A stretch of DNA of 64,000 nucleotides from Nipponacmea schrenckii (lineage: Eukaryota; Mollusca; Gastropoda; Lottiidae), in contig CM060202.1 in the NCBI GenBank assembly GCA_030562195.1, positions 372,001 to 436,000 of the forward strand. The letters run 5' to 3'. A model generated the notes under the pieces. It was not told the origin of the DNA, made no database searches, and was given only the letters and a program-made list of their open reading frames with translations. The position numbers and the translations under genes are program-made. Position 1 is the first letter of the stretch. Every line of letters starts with the position of its first letter. Below, piece by piece: positions 1 through 12,871 of the stretch.

Positions 1-3
1 TAC

Positions 4-438
4 AGTTAGGTCAAACACTGCCCTTCAATACGGACTGTTCGAACGACCTTTGACCTAACTAACCTAGTTTTAACCTGATGACCTCTGTCTTAACCGATCC
101 ACTTATTTTTAACTGATACAGAACAGCCAATGAAAAACCCTGGTACAAAGGGCATTCCTCAAATCAAACACACATTTCTTTAAGTATACACCTTCTCCGG
201 TGTCTTTATTGAATCCATAATAAAGAAATAATTTATCAGCGGTTGACGAAACAGCCATATTGTTCTACTTTCTATTTGAACGGACTTGATAAGCTAGTTT
301 AATACGTCTCAGAATGCACTAATTGTTCGCGTCACATTATCCATTTGCAGGGAATGGAAGCCACGTGATTGGTTAAAACTGAGTTAGGTCAAAGGTCGTT
401 CAAACAGTTCGTATTGAAGGGCAGTGTTAGACCTAACT
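4..438. mobile_element. MITE-like element with 57-bp terminal inverted repeats
   Basis: Positions 4-60 and 382-438 are inverted copies of each other with only a few mismatches. Each 57-bp arm is itself bounded by AGTTAGGTCAAA and its complement TTTGACCTAACT, so the termini are nested palindromes. The 320 bp between the arms has no coding potential. Size and structure fit a non-autonomous DNA transposon. Only three bases precede the left arm in the window, so no target duplication can be assessed and the superfamily is unknown. Confidence 0.7.
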
Positions 439-619
439 GAAGTGGTAACGTACGAAGCCAATAGCTAATAAAAACATACGAAACGAAACTAATAAGATAG
501 CTTACCAAGGTAATATACGCCCACTGGCAGCATTGATTTTGAATAAAAAAAAATTCAGTACAGTAACAATAACTTGTACTAAATATTTTTCGATTTAGCT
601 GATTTTCAATAGGGTTCAT

Positions 620-1832
620 TCTTGAGTTATAACACAAGAATTGTGTCATTCAGAGTGTTTACGAGACAAAAAAAATCGAACACGTTTTAAAGAACAAGGG
701 CAACAATTCCATCGAGTTTTGTCAAAATGGGTCATGAATTGTGCCTTCTAGAGTGTTTATACGCCAAAAAGTTGATCGCGTTTTCAAAAACAAAGGCAAT
801 AACTGACACTAAATAAATTTCGATTTGTTTGATTTTCAATAGGGTTCATCCTTGGGTAAAAACAAATACTCAAGGCAAGTTTCATCTAAATCCATAAAGA
901 ATTGTTATTTATTTGATTTTCAATAGGGTTCACCCGTAAAAACAAATACCGTACTCAAGCCAAGTTTAATCAAAGTCCATTAAGAATTGTTCTTTGAACG
1001 CCTTTTCAAAAACAAGGGCAATAACCCATACTAAATATTTTTCGATTTATCTGATTTAAAATTGAGTTTATTCTTCAGTCATAACTCACAGTTTCATCAA
1101 AATCGGTCAAGAATTGCACATTGTAGAGTGTTTACGAGACAAAAATCGAACACCGTTTAAAGCACAAGGACAATAATTCATATTAGATATATTTTGATAT
1201 TTTTAATTTTCAATAGGGCCCATTCCTGGGTAATATAAAAAAAATTTCATCGAGTTTTGTCGACATTGTTCATGAATTGTGCCTTCTAGAGTGTTTATAA
1301 GGCAAAAAGTTGAATACGTTTTTAAAAACAAGGGCATTAACTGACACTACATATATTCCTATTTATTTGATTTACAAAGTTCCTTGGGTAAAAGCAAATA
1401 CTCAAGAATTGTTCTTTCTAGCTACAAAGCTAAAATTGAACGCGTTTTCAAGAACAAGGGCAATAACCCATACTAAATATTTTTGGATTTATTTGATTTC
1501 CAATAGGGTTCATTCTTGAGTTATAACACACTCTCGCACAAAGTTTCATCAAAATCTGTCAAGAATTGCACATTGTAGACGAGCTATTCAAGGACAAAGG
1601 CAATTACTCATACTAATTTTTTCTGATTTCGCTGATTTTCAATAGGGATCATCCTTGCATGATCACTAACTCACTAACAAGTTTCATCATAATCCGTCAA
1701 GAATTGCGCCTTGTAGAGTGCTTACGAGCAATTGCGGACGGAGAGACGGAAGGACCGACAGACAGACAAACAGACGGACAGACATGGGTGACGACAATCC
1801 CTATTTCATGCGGGCGTATAAAAATACAAACG
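620..1832 (+). repeat. Degenerate tandem repeat with GACA-rich stretch and GGGCGTATAAA tail
   Basis: A unit of roughly 130-190 bp recurs several times in diverged form: a segment like GATTTTCAATAGGGTTCATC, then AAGTTTCATCAAAATCCGTC, then AAGAATTGCACATTGTAGAGTG, then a stretch like CAAGGGCAATAACTCATACT. The array ends in a (GACA)n-like stretch (1741-1785) followed by TTTCATGCGGGCGTATAAAA (1806 onward). Related copies lie at 12640-12930 (+) and 39425-39700 (-). It looks like a dispersed non-coding repeat family with internal tandem structure. Class not recognised. Confidence 0.65.
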
Positions 1833-2449
1833 AAAGTTAGGGCTATATTTTAATTAGGCTGATTACGACGTCTGTATAAATTTTCAGCATACATAATAAT
1901 TTTCAGCTGTCTACGCCAAAGGGTTAAAACCATTTCTCACCGATTTGTTTTCATTTCCAATTAAAAAGGTTTTTTTTCGTTTTACCGAATTACTTTTTTC
2001 GTTAAAACAAATTGATTATTTCGATAAATCTTTCGACTCATCTGCCACGTGACCCAATTCACCTAGAAGGTTGATTTTTTTCAGGGTCTCCTGCAATTTT
2101 GCCATAACAGACTCTGTGCCACATGTGGCTTTAGTTGTAGGTTTAAATCTGATGTGGTTTTTTTTGTAAAATCTGTTCAGTGTCAAAATATGTTATAAAT
2201 TTCCAGAGTCTACACAGTTCCTTAGTTTCGCACAAAAACTATACAGGTCGGTACAAGATGTTCAAATTTTTTAAGTACTATTTTGACCAACATCGGAGAG
2301 ATCAAACATAATAATGATATAATAACGATATTGGCGTATATTCATTAGAGCACGTGACAAATCTCTTTATTGTTAAAATATTTCAAACAGCACTATATCC
2401 GGAAGTTATCATCGCATAACTTGAATTTTATCAGTTTTTTCTAATGTAT
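1833..2449. other. Intergenic AT-rich stretch, no feature seen
   Basis: About 600 bp of AT-rich sequence. I see no coherent reading frame, RNA gene or terminal repeat in it. Confidence 0.5.
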
Positions 2450-2906
2450 GGACTCGGACCACTAAAACATTTTATGATAATGATTGTATACGAATTGAGT
2501 CCGTTCTATTTTTAGAAATCCTCTTTCTCCCTTCCTTTGGGGGTGTTTGCATGCCCATTTTGGACTAATTTTTGGTTTAGATTTGAAATTTGATGTCTGA
2601 AATTGCATTTTCTTTCAGAATTTCTGAGATAATGAGAAATTTAATTGGCGGAAGGTTATTTCTAAAAATAGTGGTTTTGTGTGCAGTGACAGTCAAGCGG
2701 ATGTTGATAAAATGTAGTGGTTTACTTTCATTTTGTTTAGTTCATAATTTTCATGGTCATGCTATATTGGATTTTCGTACAGAAACCAAGTATTGGCCTG
2801 GCTTTCATGTAGCATATAAGAAAGTTTTCAACGAGATTTCTGGAAAAAGTTCTAGAAGGTTGAATTTTGTGATTTAACATGGAAATAGATGGCAAATGAA
2901 TTAGCG
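2450..2906. repeat. 457-bp direct repeat, left copy
   Basis: Matches 7714-8170 over exactly 457 bp with no indels and roughly eight substitutions by eye (about 98% identity). Both copies contain a 95-codon open frame (2590-2877 here), but most differences within it change the amino acid and identity continues beyond the frame, so I do not call it a protein. The termini (GGACTCGGA at one end, GAATTAGCG at the other) are not TG/CA and no flanking duplication is seen, so it is not a standard LTR. Confidence 0.8.
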
Positions 2907-2989
2907 GACTAAGTCCTGATTATTGGAGCTGATACTCAAAAACAAACATGCTTTTTGATAATTTTGGCCTTTTTATGAATGGAAACTAC

Positions 2990-4430
2990 CAAAAAGGTTG
3001 GTATCTTTTTTTTTTTCCAATTTTTTTTTGGGGTTTGGGAAAAAAAATTTTTTTTTAAAAAAAGGGAAAATTTTAAAAAAATTCCAAAATTTTGGAAATT
3101 TTTTTCCCTTTTTTTGGTTTTTTAGGGAATGGGCCCTTATTTTGCATTGTAAAAAATTTTTCAAAAATTCTTCTTTTTTTTTTTTTTCCCTTTTCTACTT
3201 ATTTATTTTTTTAAAAAAATTTTTTTGAAATTTATTTTTTCCCTTTTTTAATTTAAAATTCCTTTTGCAGTATTCCTTTTTTTCCAACCTTTTAAAATTT
3301 TTTTTTCAAAAAAATTTTTCCAGCCCCTTTTATTTCCCCAAAATTTTAAAATAAAAGAAATAAATTTCGAAAACCCCCCGAATTTTTTAAGGTTTTGTTT
3401 TTCTCCCTTTAAAATTTGTGAAAAAATTTAACCCATTTTTCCCTACACCAACAACCACCCACCCTCCTTTTCATCCAAAATTCCCTCCCCAAAACCCCTA
3501 ACCAAAATTAAAATTTCCCCAATTTTTTAAAAAAAACCCCCCGAAACCATTCCCCCTTTCAAAAAAACCTTTTTAAGATATTTTCCATTTTGCTTCCCCC
3601 AAATTTGGGCAACCCCCCTAAAAGAAGGGCCAACCCGCCCCCTTAACAAAAATCCAAAAACCCCACAAAAAACCCTTTAAGGGCCCAATATTATCCCTCA
3701 ACCAATCTCCAAGGTAACCCCCAAACCCCAATCAACCTTTTAACCCAAAAACCCCAAAAAACCTACCCACAAACCCCGCCTTTACCCAAAAACCATCGCC
3801 CCTTACCCACCCCCGGGGCCCCCATCCAAAAATTAACCCAAACCAGCCTTCACCAAACGAAACAAAACCCCAAAACCCAAGAACCCAACCCCCCCAAACT
3901 AAAGGGGGAAAAACCCTTTTTAAAGAACCCAAAAAGGTTTTCACCACCATTTGGAACCACCCTAAACACCCCGGTTTCAACCCCTTTTCCACCTTTTGGA
4001 AATTTCTCTGAAAGGATTTTTTTTTTATTCTCCATAGAAAATTTTGGGCCCCAATTTAAAAACCCCTCAACCCCCCACCCTCCTAATAACCCCGGGACCC
4101 TGTTTTCCAAACCTTTTTTTAAAGGGGAACCCTGCGGAAAAACTAATTTTAGAAAAAGTTTTTCAAAAAACCCGACCCTTTAATTTCCCATGGCTCTTCA
4201 TCCCTCTTTTTTGGGGAAATTAATCAAATTTTGTTTTCCCAAATTTCCAAAGGCCCGAAACCAAGCCGGTACATTTTTTCCAAAAACTGAAAGGGGGTTG
4301 GATCCCTAACAAAAAAACCAAAAAAATTCCCCCATTGCCCCAGACACCAAAAAAGAGGCCCGGGGGTTACCCCCCTTCCCGGTTTGGGAAAACTTCCCCT
4401 AGAAAAGGTTTTAACCCCCCTTCTCTTTTC
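2990..4430. other. Corrupted consensus (homopolymer-smeared sequence)
   Basis: The block is made almost wholly of short homopolymer runs, as if each base had been overwritten by its neighbour. Its right part, about 4120-4440, still aligns base by base with the clean sequence at about 30395-30735: both contain the same ordered landmarks (GAGAAACT-like, TTCCCATG, a GATCC, CCAGACACC, CTTCTCTTTTC). The region is therefore a damaged reading of the Penelope-like ORF1 5' part, not real low-complexity DNA. Open frames within it should be ignored. Confidence 0.85.
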
Positions 4431-5214
4431 CCTTTCAGATTCCTCGCCTACACCATCTGAATCTTCACCACGTGACCCAAGTTCGGTCGACCTTTCTTCC
4501 TTCTGTAAGTTTTTGGATCAACAAACCACCCCGAATTCTCCAACCAGGTCAAGTGTGCCCAGACCATCTCCACCACGAACCAGATCTCAGTCCGTGCCCA
4601 ATGCCACATTTGTAACAACTACCAATCCAGTACCTATCACCCCGTCGACAACCATTATATCCGCTACCAAACCCTTTTATCACCAAACCAAGGACAAGTC
4701 ATCATGGAATCTACCTGCTCTACAGAAATCTACTTTAATTATTGGGTCCTCAAACCTCAACCGAATTACCAAAACAGCTCCAGACACCGAAATACACTCG
4801 TATCCTGGTGCCCAAATCCACCACATCCAGTCCATCCTTGAATCTTACGACCATGATCATAAACCGGCTACGATCATTCTGCATGTAGGCCTCAACAATC
4901 GTGACCAGTTAGCCAAAACCTCATTTAACCAAGCCCAGAAATTAATTTCCACAGCCAACCAAACCCCTCCTAGCTCCAAGATCATCTTTTCTTGTATACC
5001 TATCTCTAATAAAATCTCTAAGAAAGCCCAGCAGAATCTTAAGACATTCAACGATATGATGATGAACTCCGACACTGAGAACGCAACAATCCTGTCACCC
5101 TACGAAGAAGAATTCGAACCAGTTGATAATCTTCATTGGTCTCCGGAAACAGCCAACAATATATACTTGTTTTGGATACACCAGCTTCAAGCACCGGGTA
5201 AGTCTTTAAACTAA
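4384..5214 (+). pseudogene. Penelope-like ORF1 with SGNH/GDSL hydrolase-like domain (C-terminal part)
   Basis: The 276-codon frame starts in corrupted sequence, so the first about 20 residues are unreliable and the true start lies upstream. A Ser/Pro/Thr-rich linker (about residues 18-100) is followed by an SGNH-like fold: block I TLIIGSSNLNRI (about 119-130), a block III-like LHVGLNN (about 162-168), and a C-terminal DNLHW (Asp and His, about 252-256). The family comprises esterases/lipases; their role in retroelements is unproven. A GTAAGT lies about 20 nt before the stop, and the RT frame opens 11 nt after it in another frame. The N-terminal half of the same ORF1 is preserved at 30178-30735. 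Confidence 0.65.
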
Positions 5215-5227
5215 TTACTGGGGATAA

Positions 5228-7173
5228 AAAATTGAGAGGCCGCCGCTAGGCCAAACCGTCGTTAACTTAAGCCGAAAAATTCTCACACCCCTCCAGCATT
5301 CAATCTTAGACCGTGGACTTAAATTTATTCCGACTCCTAAATTACCTAACCTTGATTATCTTCAACCGTCTATTCAACGATTTCAACGGAATCTCAGTTG
5401 CACATACTTTTTTCGAAACCACCCTCCACGCGGTGCTAGAACAATGTTTATTCCTAAATCCACGTGGAAACCACCTAAAACCGCTATCCATCCAGAAATA
5501 TTAAACGTATTTACAAGTATGAATAACCAAATATCAAATCTTTCCATAACACACGAGAAGCCTAATCTAACGCGAGTAGAACGTGAAGCATTAAATGTAC
5601 TTAAAAAAGACGATAGCATTGTAATTAAAAAGAGTGACAAAGGTTCATGTTGCGTTATATTAAATAGGGAAGATTATATTGCAGAAGCAGAGCATCAATT
5701 GAATAATCCTAAACACTATGCAATTTTACCGGAGCCGATTTTTAAAGAAACTGCTAATAGGATAAACAATATTCTTGCCGACTTAGTTAAAACAAGTCAT
5801 TTAAAACAGAAACAATATGACTATCTTTCTGCCAAACCTGATTGCCGCGAGAGACACTTATACACTTTGCCGAAAATTCATAAGAATCCTACCAAGGATT
5901 GGTTCATGCCTAATAGAATCCCTAAAGGCCGCCCGATTATCTCTGACTGTGGTAGTGAGTCTTATGCAGTGTCAGAATACATCGATCATTTCTTACTACG
6001 ATTCGCCCCTTCATACGCAAACCTTTTCATGGCAGAGTGGGAACGTGAGGTATTACCCCTTTGTCCATTTGACCCACTTTTCTATGGACGCTTCTTAGAT
6101 GACATTTTCATGGTTTGGACTTACTCCATAGAACAATTTTGGCAATTTTTGGAAATCCTCAACAACCACCACCCGTCCATCAAACTAACAGCCAGTGTCA
6201 GTCACAAAAGCATAGATTTTCTCGATACTACTGTTTTGAAAGGTGATTCCATAGCGGAGACTAATAAATTAGAAATTAAAGTATATTTCAAAGAAACCGA
6301 CACTCATCAACTTTTGCATAAGAGCTCATTTCATCCAAAACATACTTTTTCTGGAATTATTAAGTCACAAGTTTTACGATTTCACCGAATTTGCACAAGG
6401 CCTTCTGATTTCAACCAAGCCTGTACCATTGTTTTCTCAAAACTGAAAGAGCGTGGATACTCTAAACGATTTTTACGAAACATAAAAATTCCACATTAGC
6501 ACAGTTAGCAGCTAAAAATAGACTTTATGCCGAAGGGCCTCCAGGTTTAAGGAGTGCCCCATGTATGTCAACCAGATGCAAAACATGTCCCTTTATATCA
6601 GAAACGCATTATTTTCAAAGTAACTCTACGAATAAAAGATACCCGATCCAAGAGCACCTAACATGTGAAAACTCGAATGTAATATACTTAATTTCATGTA
6701 AAAAATGTCCCAAACAATATATCGGGGAAACAAAGAACAAATTACGCACTCGTTTTAATGCTCACAGATCAGATATTAAATTAAAAAAAGACAAGCCTGT
6801 TTCTAACCATTTCAATCTTGACGACCATTCACTTGACGATCTCACCCTAACCCCAATTGAGCGCATAGAAATCGACTTGCCCGAAGATGAAACTACCAAA
6901 TTCCGTCAATCTAGAGAAGCCCATTGGATTGAGACATTGAATACAGCAAGACCCATAGGACTTAATATTCACCACAGTGTAGGCATAGCACCCTTTGTAG
7001 TTCCATTTAATACAACCAGTAATAAAGCAAGTAAGATAGTTCAAACCCATTATAAGAGTCTTCAAGAGAAATTTCCTCATGTCTATAAACAGAAAATGAT
7101 AGTGGCATATTCAAAAAATCAGAACTTAAATGACAACCTTGTTCATAGCAAACTAAAAATAATCTGTACTTAA
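5228..7173 (+). pseudogene. Penelope-like reverse transcriptase with GIY-YIG endonuclease, broken
   Basis: The frame is open from 5228 but has no ATG until 5444. N-terminal PLE signature VNLSRKILTPLQHSILDRGL (5261 onward), then KSDKG, HLYTLPKIHKNP and RPIISDCGS, APSYANLFMAEWE and the catalytic-loop motif RFLDDIF. At about 5995-6005 roughly 100 residues are missing between IDHFLLRF and APSYANLF, removing the motif that carries the first catalytic Asp. A one-base loss in an A-run near 6485 (five A, versus six in the copy at 31110) shifts the frame. Downstream (6565-7173) are a CxxC finger (RCKTCPF) and the GIY-YIG core (VIYLIS, QYIGETKN, LRTRFNAHRSD). Dead copy. Confidence 0.85.
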
Positions 7174-7187
7174 CAGGTACTATACTA

Positions 7188-7204
7188 CTCGCCCATCGGG
7201 CGAG
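7188..7204 (+). other. Conserved stem-loop in the Penelope-like 3' UTR
   Basis: CTCGCCC-ATC-GGGCGAG forms a perfect 7-bp GC-rich stem (8 bp with the flanking A/T pair) 15 nt after the stop codon. The same hairpin lies in the inverted copy at 29630-29646, and a diverged but still pairable form is at about 45834-45846. It may be an RNA element used in template recognition; that is inference. Confidence 0.6.
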
Positions 7205-7345
7205 TTATTTTATTTTTTCTAATTTCAGATCAGAAGAGAAGAAAATCATCCAACAGATTCAGATCCCAATTTCTCAATAAGATATTTGTTCCACCCTAGG
7301 CCTGTACATTTGGGAGATTCAATCCCTCCCTTCCCCGAAATCAAA

Positions 7346-7713
7346 TTTATGATAATTATGATGATTTCAGCAGGAACAGTCAGAATGAGTGTAGAGACAT
7401 TGAATGGCCAACTAGGTAACAAATGTTGCCATTTTTTCTGCCTTTTTGGGGTTTGTAGGCTGGAATTATGTTAAAATACTTATTAGTCTTTACAAATTTC
7501 ATTTATTTAGAGAAATAAGAAAGTTATGATTGATTTAGTGTAAGACGCGCCATCAATGATATCTTATAGAGGGCTAAATAGAGGTAGAGGTGCATCAGTA
7601 AAAACGCTGTCATTTGCATACTTTGGGGTTTATTTGCATAATTTTTGGACAGGTTCATCCAGAGATGTTGTAAAACAAGTTAAGACAATAAACAAAAATT
7701 GCCCCCCTATATA
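7346..7713. other. Intergenic, no feature seen
   Basis: About 370 bp between the Penelope-like 3' end and the second 457-bp repeat. No reading frame or repeat structure recognised. Confidence 0.5.
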
Positions 7714-8170
7714 GGACTCGGACGACTAAAACATTTTAAGATAATGATTGTATACGAATTGAGTCCGTTCTATTTTTAGAAATCCTCTTTCTCCCTTCCT
7801 TTGGGGGTGTTTGCATGCCCATTTTGGACTAATTTTTGGTTTAGATTTGAAATTTGATGTCTGAAATTGCATTTCCTTTCAGAATATATGAGATAATGAG
7901 AAATTTAATTGGCGGAAGGTTATTTCTAAAAATAGTGGTTTTGTGTGCAGTGACAGTCAAGCGGATGTTGATAAAATGTAGTGGTTTACTTTCATTTTGT
8001 TTAGTTCAAAATTTTCATGGTCATGCTATATTGGATTTTTGTTCAGAAACCAAGTATTGGCCTGGCTTTCATGTAGCATATAAGAAAGTTTTCAACGAGA
8101 TTTCTGGAAAAAGTTCTAGAAGGTTGAATTTTGTGATTTAACATGGAAATAGATGGCAAATGAATTAGCG
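7714..8170. repeat. 457-bp direct repeat, right copy
   Basis: Same length as 2450-2906 and about 98% identical by eye. The two copies stand in the same orientation and bracket the corrupted block plus Penelope-like copy A. They could be two insertions of one dispersed repeat, or ends of a larger composite element; no flanking duplication supports the latter. Confidence 0.8.
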
Positions 8171-8341
8171 TCCGTATGCAGAGTTAATGTTTATAGAGTT
8201 ATCTCCCTTTATATCACTAACTAATATTTTCCATCTGTTATGTGTCAAGTTTTGACAAATTTCAATATTATTCACTGTTTTCACAGAAACGTCCACTGTA
8301 TTACTTCGTAGCTGTAAAACCTTCATCAGTTCATCCGTAAT

Positions 8342-8827
8342 AAATACGACAGAGCTAAAATTTATGGAAACAAATGTAAACTAAAATCTGTAAACTCAAA
8401 TCGTGGTAGAAAAATTTACATAAATGAAGCACTCACTGCAAACAGGGCTCATCTCTACAGGAAAACGAGAGATTATTTCAAGAACAAAAGAATTAAGAGC
8501 TGTTAGACCTATGATGGCAGAAATTAAATCAGACCTCTAAGTGACGATCAGAGCATCAATATCAAATCTGAAAATGGCTTAAAACGTTTTGACACCCCAC
8601 CAACAGATAAACCTGAAAGTTATCTTGCCCAATCAGATCCAACTCCCTCCAACAACAGAAGTACCTCTCCAACGTCAAGTAACCGAGTAACACAATCCGC
8701 GAATGTGTCTAAACAGAGTGAAAATTCACAAATTGTGAGAAGCTCTACCGAAGATCGCCAAACCAATACTATGAAGCAGCAATCCTTATCTACTTTGTTT
8801 ACCCCAACTCCTAAGCCTACAAAATAA
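8342..8827 (+). pseudogene. Remnant resembling FP/LINE ORF1-type nucleic-acid binding protein
   Basis: One frame reads through with two in-frame stops (around 8503 and 8518). It contains KIYINEALTANRAHLYRKTR followed by DYFKNKRIKSC and TYDGR, the pattern I associate with the C-terminal part of FP-like/LINE ORF1 proteins, then a Ser/Thr/Gln-rich low-complexity tail ending in TPTPKPTK and a stop at 8827. The 5' part is not identifiable. Recognition rests on memory of the motif, so the family assignment is tentative. Confidence 0.4.
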
Positions 8828-8974
8828 CCCCACACCTATGTGAATTCTGTTTGTTATAAAAACAAAAGTTTCCTGGCATTTGTACAAAATATTCTAATAT
8901 ATCTGATTTGATGTTTTGAACACAAAGTTTTTTCTCTCTAAATTATCATCATTTCATTTCTTTCCATTCATATC

Positions 8975-10726
8975 TGATGAAGGGGGGCTGTTATAGCCAA
9001 ATTTTTACCAATTTTTAAGGTGATAAGTTTAAACGGCGAGAAATGCATATAAACGAGTAAATAATCTTGTACAAACTTATAGAAAAAGAAGATTGTGTGT
9101 TACTTTGAGTCCGAGGAAATAAAACGTATCGTTTTAAAAACTGAAAAAGGTATGTTTTTTTTTCATCATGCGAATCTTTCATATCGTTAGTATGATATAG
9201 TTTAATCTCGATGCGCCCTCTCTAACTTTCAGACATGGAAGAAGAAATTCCAAACCAATGCTTACCCCATATTGCTTCTACTGAAGCATTGAGGGTTTTC
9301 GCGAACCAATACAATGTCCCGGATTGGCCAATAGTTCAGAGGCGAATGTTTGAATTACAAGAACTCTTGGTAAGCTTGGATATACCAACTTCATAAGAGT
9401 CAGACATAGTGGAAGACTCCTTTCGAATTTCGATTCACAAGACAGCGGAACTTTGCCAAACATACCGCTGTCGAGAAAACTTAAAATGTTAGGTTTAATG
9501 ACGAATGGAAGGGTGAATAATTGATCGACTTATACGACAGACTTCACGCCATGTCTGACGACGGTTTAATCGACGCAAGGGGGAAATGACTGGGAATGAT
9601 TTAGCTGTGGTGCCATCAAATTTAGAAAATCCGATCGTAGTACCATTAAGACGACGAGATCAAGTTGAAATTAAAAACAAGGATGACTATATGTGTTTGG
9701 CACGATCTTTGGCTGTGTGTTTCGCGAAAACACACGCGACATTTAAATCGGAATGACAAGAACTTTTAACCCGGCATCCATTTCATCAATGCGATCGTCG
9801 TTTCTTAAAGGCGTCTTTACCTGATCGGAAAAATACCCATCTAATTCATCTGGCAATTGAACACAAGAGTGTCCACCATAATTTTTACGCAAATATGAAG
9901 AACGTTAAATCTACTAGACAGACCTTTCTCTACGATAAAGCGGGTGTTTCGAAAGAATAGTTTGCGAGTACTTCGGATATTCCCAAATTCCAAGCCGTTC
10001 TCGGTTGTCAAATTTTAGTGGGCAGTGCCCAATTAGGGAATAAATTTTTGACCAAGGAGACCAAAGACGACAGGAAGAAATTCTTCGTGTATCTGACCCA
10101 TGAATGCCGTTCTGAAAAACCATCGGCAGTCTTATAGACGAGGCAGACAGTAAGGTGACTCAATGGGTGAGTGAAGAACGATGGTATAACGACGCGGCTG
10201 TTAAAAACCTATTGGTCTGTTCAGCTTTTGTTCCATCGCAGATAATCATCAAGGAGATTCTATGCAGATTCTGATTGGTTCCGTCTATTGGATCCCGAAA
10301 CCTTGCAGCATTCATCATGGATGAAGTACCACTCCGATGAAAAGTGAATATCCCAACCTGAAACTAAAAACTCTTTTACACCTTCATTTTTTTTTCTCAT
10401 GACATTGTAGTCATTGTATTGTGTAATTTTTGCATGTGTGAAAAATAATTGCCATAACAATGTATACTCTTTTAGTTTTATTTTTTGTTTATATAATGTG
10501 AAAACATTCAACTCACGTTGTCTATTGGTGTTCAGAAGGGGGAAAGGTGTGGGTTCCTACCCTGAATTGGTCACATGGCATGACCAATCTCCGTTATAAA
10601 AAAAAGAAACTCATCGAACAACAACGGCAGAATGCATTCCGGTTACAAGCAGATGAAGTGCGTCATAGGAAACCCCCAACCCGTTTACTGCCATCCTAAT
10701 CCTTACTTTGAACCCACAGATGAGCC
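8975..10726 (+). repeat. Left inverted arm of the palindromic Polinton-like element
   Basis: Reads as the reverse complement of 14352-16677, apart from the missing segment near the tip. Homology stops at about 10726, just after the shared sequence that contains AACCCCCAAC and GAACCCAC. The arm includes more than 1.4 kb of former coding sequence, unusually long for a terminal repeat. Confidence 0.85.
9235..10700 (+). pseudogene. Left-arm copy of the PolB-like N-terminal coding region
   Basis: Starts with an ATG (9235) and MEEEIPNQCLPHIASTEALR, then breaks at a stop near 9395. Further islands appear in shifting frames: VEIKNKDDYMCLA (about 9665), then LVGSAQLGNKFLTKETKDDR and FFVYLTHE (about 10018-10105). 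The island order matches what I recall from the N-terminal region of large PolB-type proteins of Polinton-like elements. Stops and frameshifts are frequent. A second copy lies inverted in the right arm. Confidence 0.45.
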
Positions 10727-11740
10727 TAGTTATTGTCTGACTCTCCCCCAGCCATATCTGTTCAAATAGCTCAGACAAGCTGGGAATAGAGTCAACAAGT
10801 TTCGGACTAACCATAAATCAGATGATTTTATATAAAGTTCTAACGAAATAAATGTAATCGCTAGGATGTGAAGACTGCTTTTAACCTGCAGTCATAGGAT
10901 CTGTAGCAACTGCTACCATATCTCGGTCTGTTTTCTTATAATCAGTTATGTTATTCCAATTGTCAGATCTTTCAAACCCTTGAAATGAAGAAAAATATCC
11001 CCCTTTTGGAGACGCTATCTTTGATAAAGATTTTTACTTAGAAGATCTTCATGTGATAAAGTTTGTAATAGATTTGGTAGGCAACTGATTGAGCTATGCA
11101 AAAAATTAGATATTTACATACTGAATGGGAGGACAAAGGGATATAATCCTGAAGATTTCACTTACCCCAGCTCAATAGGTGAAAGTGTTATTGATTAATT
11201 ATGAGCTTATGAATATTTCAGTTAGTAATGACAAGTGGAACAGTCTTAAACGATTTAACGGCAAACATCTGTATAAAAGTGAGACTAGCATAACACCAGA
11301 TGAGTGACATAATCATTTTAACTCAATATTAATTCAAAACGCAAATTGTTCAGATGTTACATTTCTTGAAAATGCTAAACCATCAGTAGAAAGCAGGGAC
11401 TTTGTAACATGTGATATTCTAAATGAGGCAATATAACTTACAGAAATTACATCTGTAATAAACCAGATGAAAAACGGTAAATCTTGAGGTGAGGATGGAA
11501 TTATTGTCGAAATGTTCAAAAGCTCATGTGAGATAATATAACCAAACTTAACTATTCTGTTCAATAAAATTTATGAAGAGGGGATATTTCCTAATAGCTG
11601 GAGTAAAGCAATGAGTGTTCCCATTCACAAGGGGCAGACTTTGGACTGTTCTAAATACAGAGGCATATCACTTCTGAATGTAATGGGAAGATTTTTGCCA
11701 AGCTGCTAAATTGACAAGGTTAAAGATAGCAATGCAATGC

Positions 11741-12639
11741 ATTGAAATACGCCCAAATGGCAGCCATACTACAGATACATATGTTAAAGATTTTTCTACG
11801 TTTAACTATATATCTCGGTAAAAAGTATCCTACAACACAAAAATCAGATCAGATCAACTTTAAGTCCCCAATAACCCACATGCCAAATATTTTAATGACA
11901 CCATATCTAACAAGCGTTACAGAAATAACATGATGGCGATTAGCAGTAACTCATGCTAGTTTACCAGGAAATTTATCGCAGGAATTATTAATTGATGCAC
12001 GACTTTCACAAAAGGTTTGCTTCTATTATAAAAGATACATTCACAATTTCAAGCCGGTCGTCGGCAGATGTCAAGTGTTCTGAAGTTAAAACTAAATAAA
12101 ACTTAGGTCTAATAAAGCCAACGTTTACAAGCGATATCTAATTTAGGCTATTGATATCGGGACGAATCAAATAAATTCTAGTAAGATAAAACCTTTATTA
12201 GGGCTACCGGTATTTAAATATTTTTCGATATGAGGATATGGCCCTCCAACATAATGTAGGGTAGGACATCCATTTCAGAATTTGACCTACTTAATCGGAG
12301 ATTTTCTTTGGAAAGTCAGTCGATAAGACTGTCGTCAAGATATTGATTCTCACTATTTTACATGTCATAATAACATTGTTTGACGAATGCACTGCATACT
12401 TTGATAATATAATAACACAAACACAAACCTTCGTGAAATATAAAAAGAAAGAAATTTAAGCTGTAGAAGTGACAAGATCGACATAATTTATTAAATTTTA
12501 GACTCGACAATCCAGTCCTTCTGATATCTATGTAATAGTAATTAGTCTGGGTGACAGAGACTACAATTCGCGGGTTTATTGAATTCACGCGTTCGGATTG
12601 GTTGTGACGTCAAAAAGGGGAGGTCTGTCGAATTGTCAA
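11741..12639. other. Non-coding stretch within the LINE remnant
   Basis: About 900 bp with no reading frame or repeat that I recognise; it may be decayed LINE sequence. Confidence 0.35.
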
Positions 12640-12838
12640 TATGTCGGCTGGAAAATAAGTACAAGACTGTTACCCTGAAGTTTTATACTATATCTCGACC
12701 AAAAATTGTCCGATCAGCACCAAAATCAATAGGGATCCTCTTTGTAATGTTATTAACCCATATAACAAAAATCAAAAAGATCCATTGTGAATTGTAGACT
12801 GTAGAGTGAGTACAAGAAAAATGTGAACAGACACACAG

Positions 12839-12871
<33 letters not shown>

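Larger units (their letters stand above)
4120..7345 (+). mobile_element. Penelope-like element, copy A
   Basis: Order: ORF1 with SGNH-like domain (4384-5214), reverse transcriptase and GIY-YIG endonuclease frame (from 5228 to 7173), a short 3' UTR with a perfect hairpin (7188-7204), and a 3' end near 7345 defined by comparison with the inverted copy at 29497. The 5' boundary is lost in the corrupted block. The RT/GIY-YIG pair is diagnostic for canonical Penelope-like elements. The copy is dead: internal deletion in RT and a frameshift before the endonuclease. Confidence 0.85.
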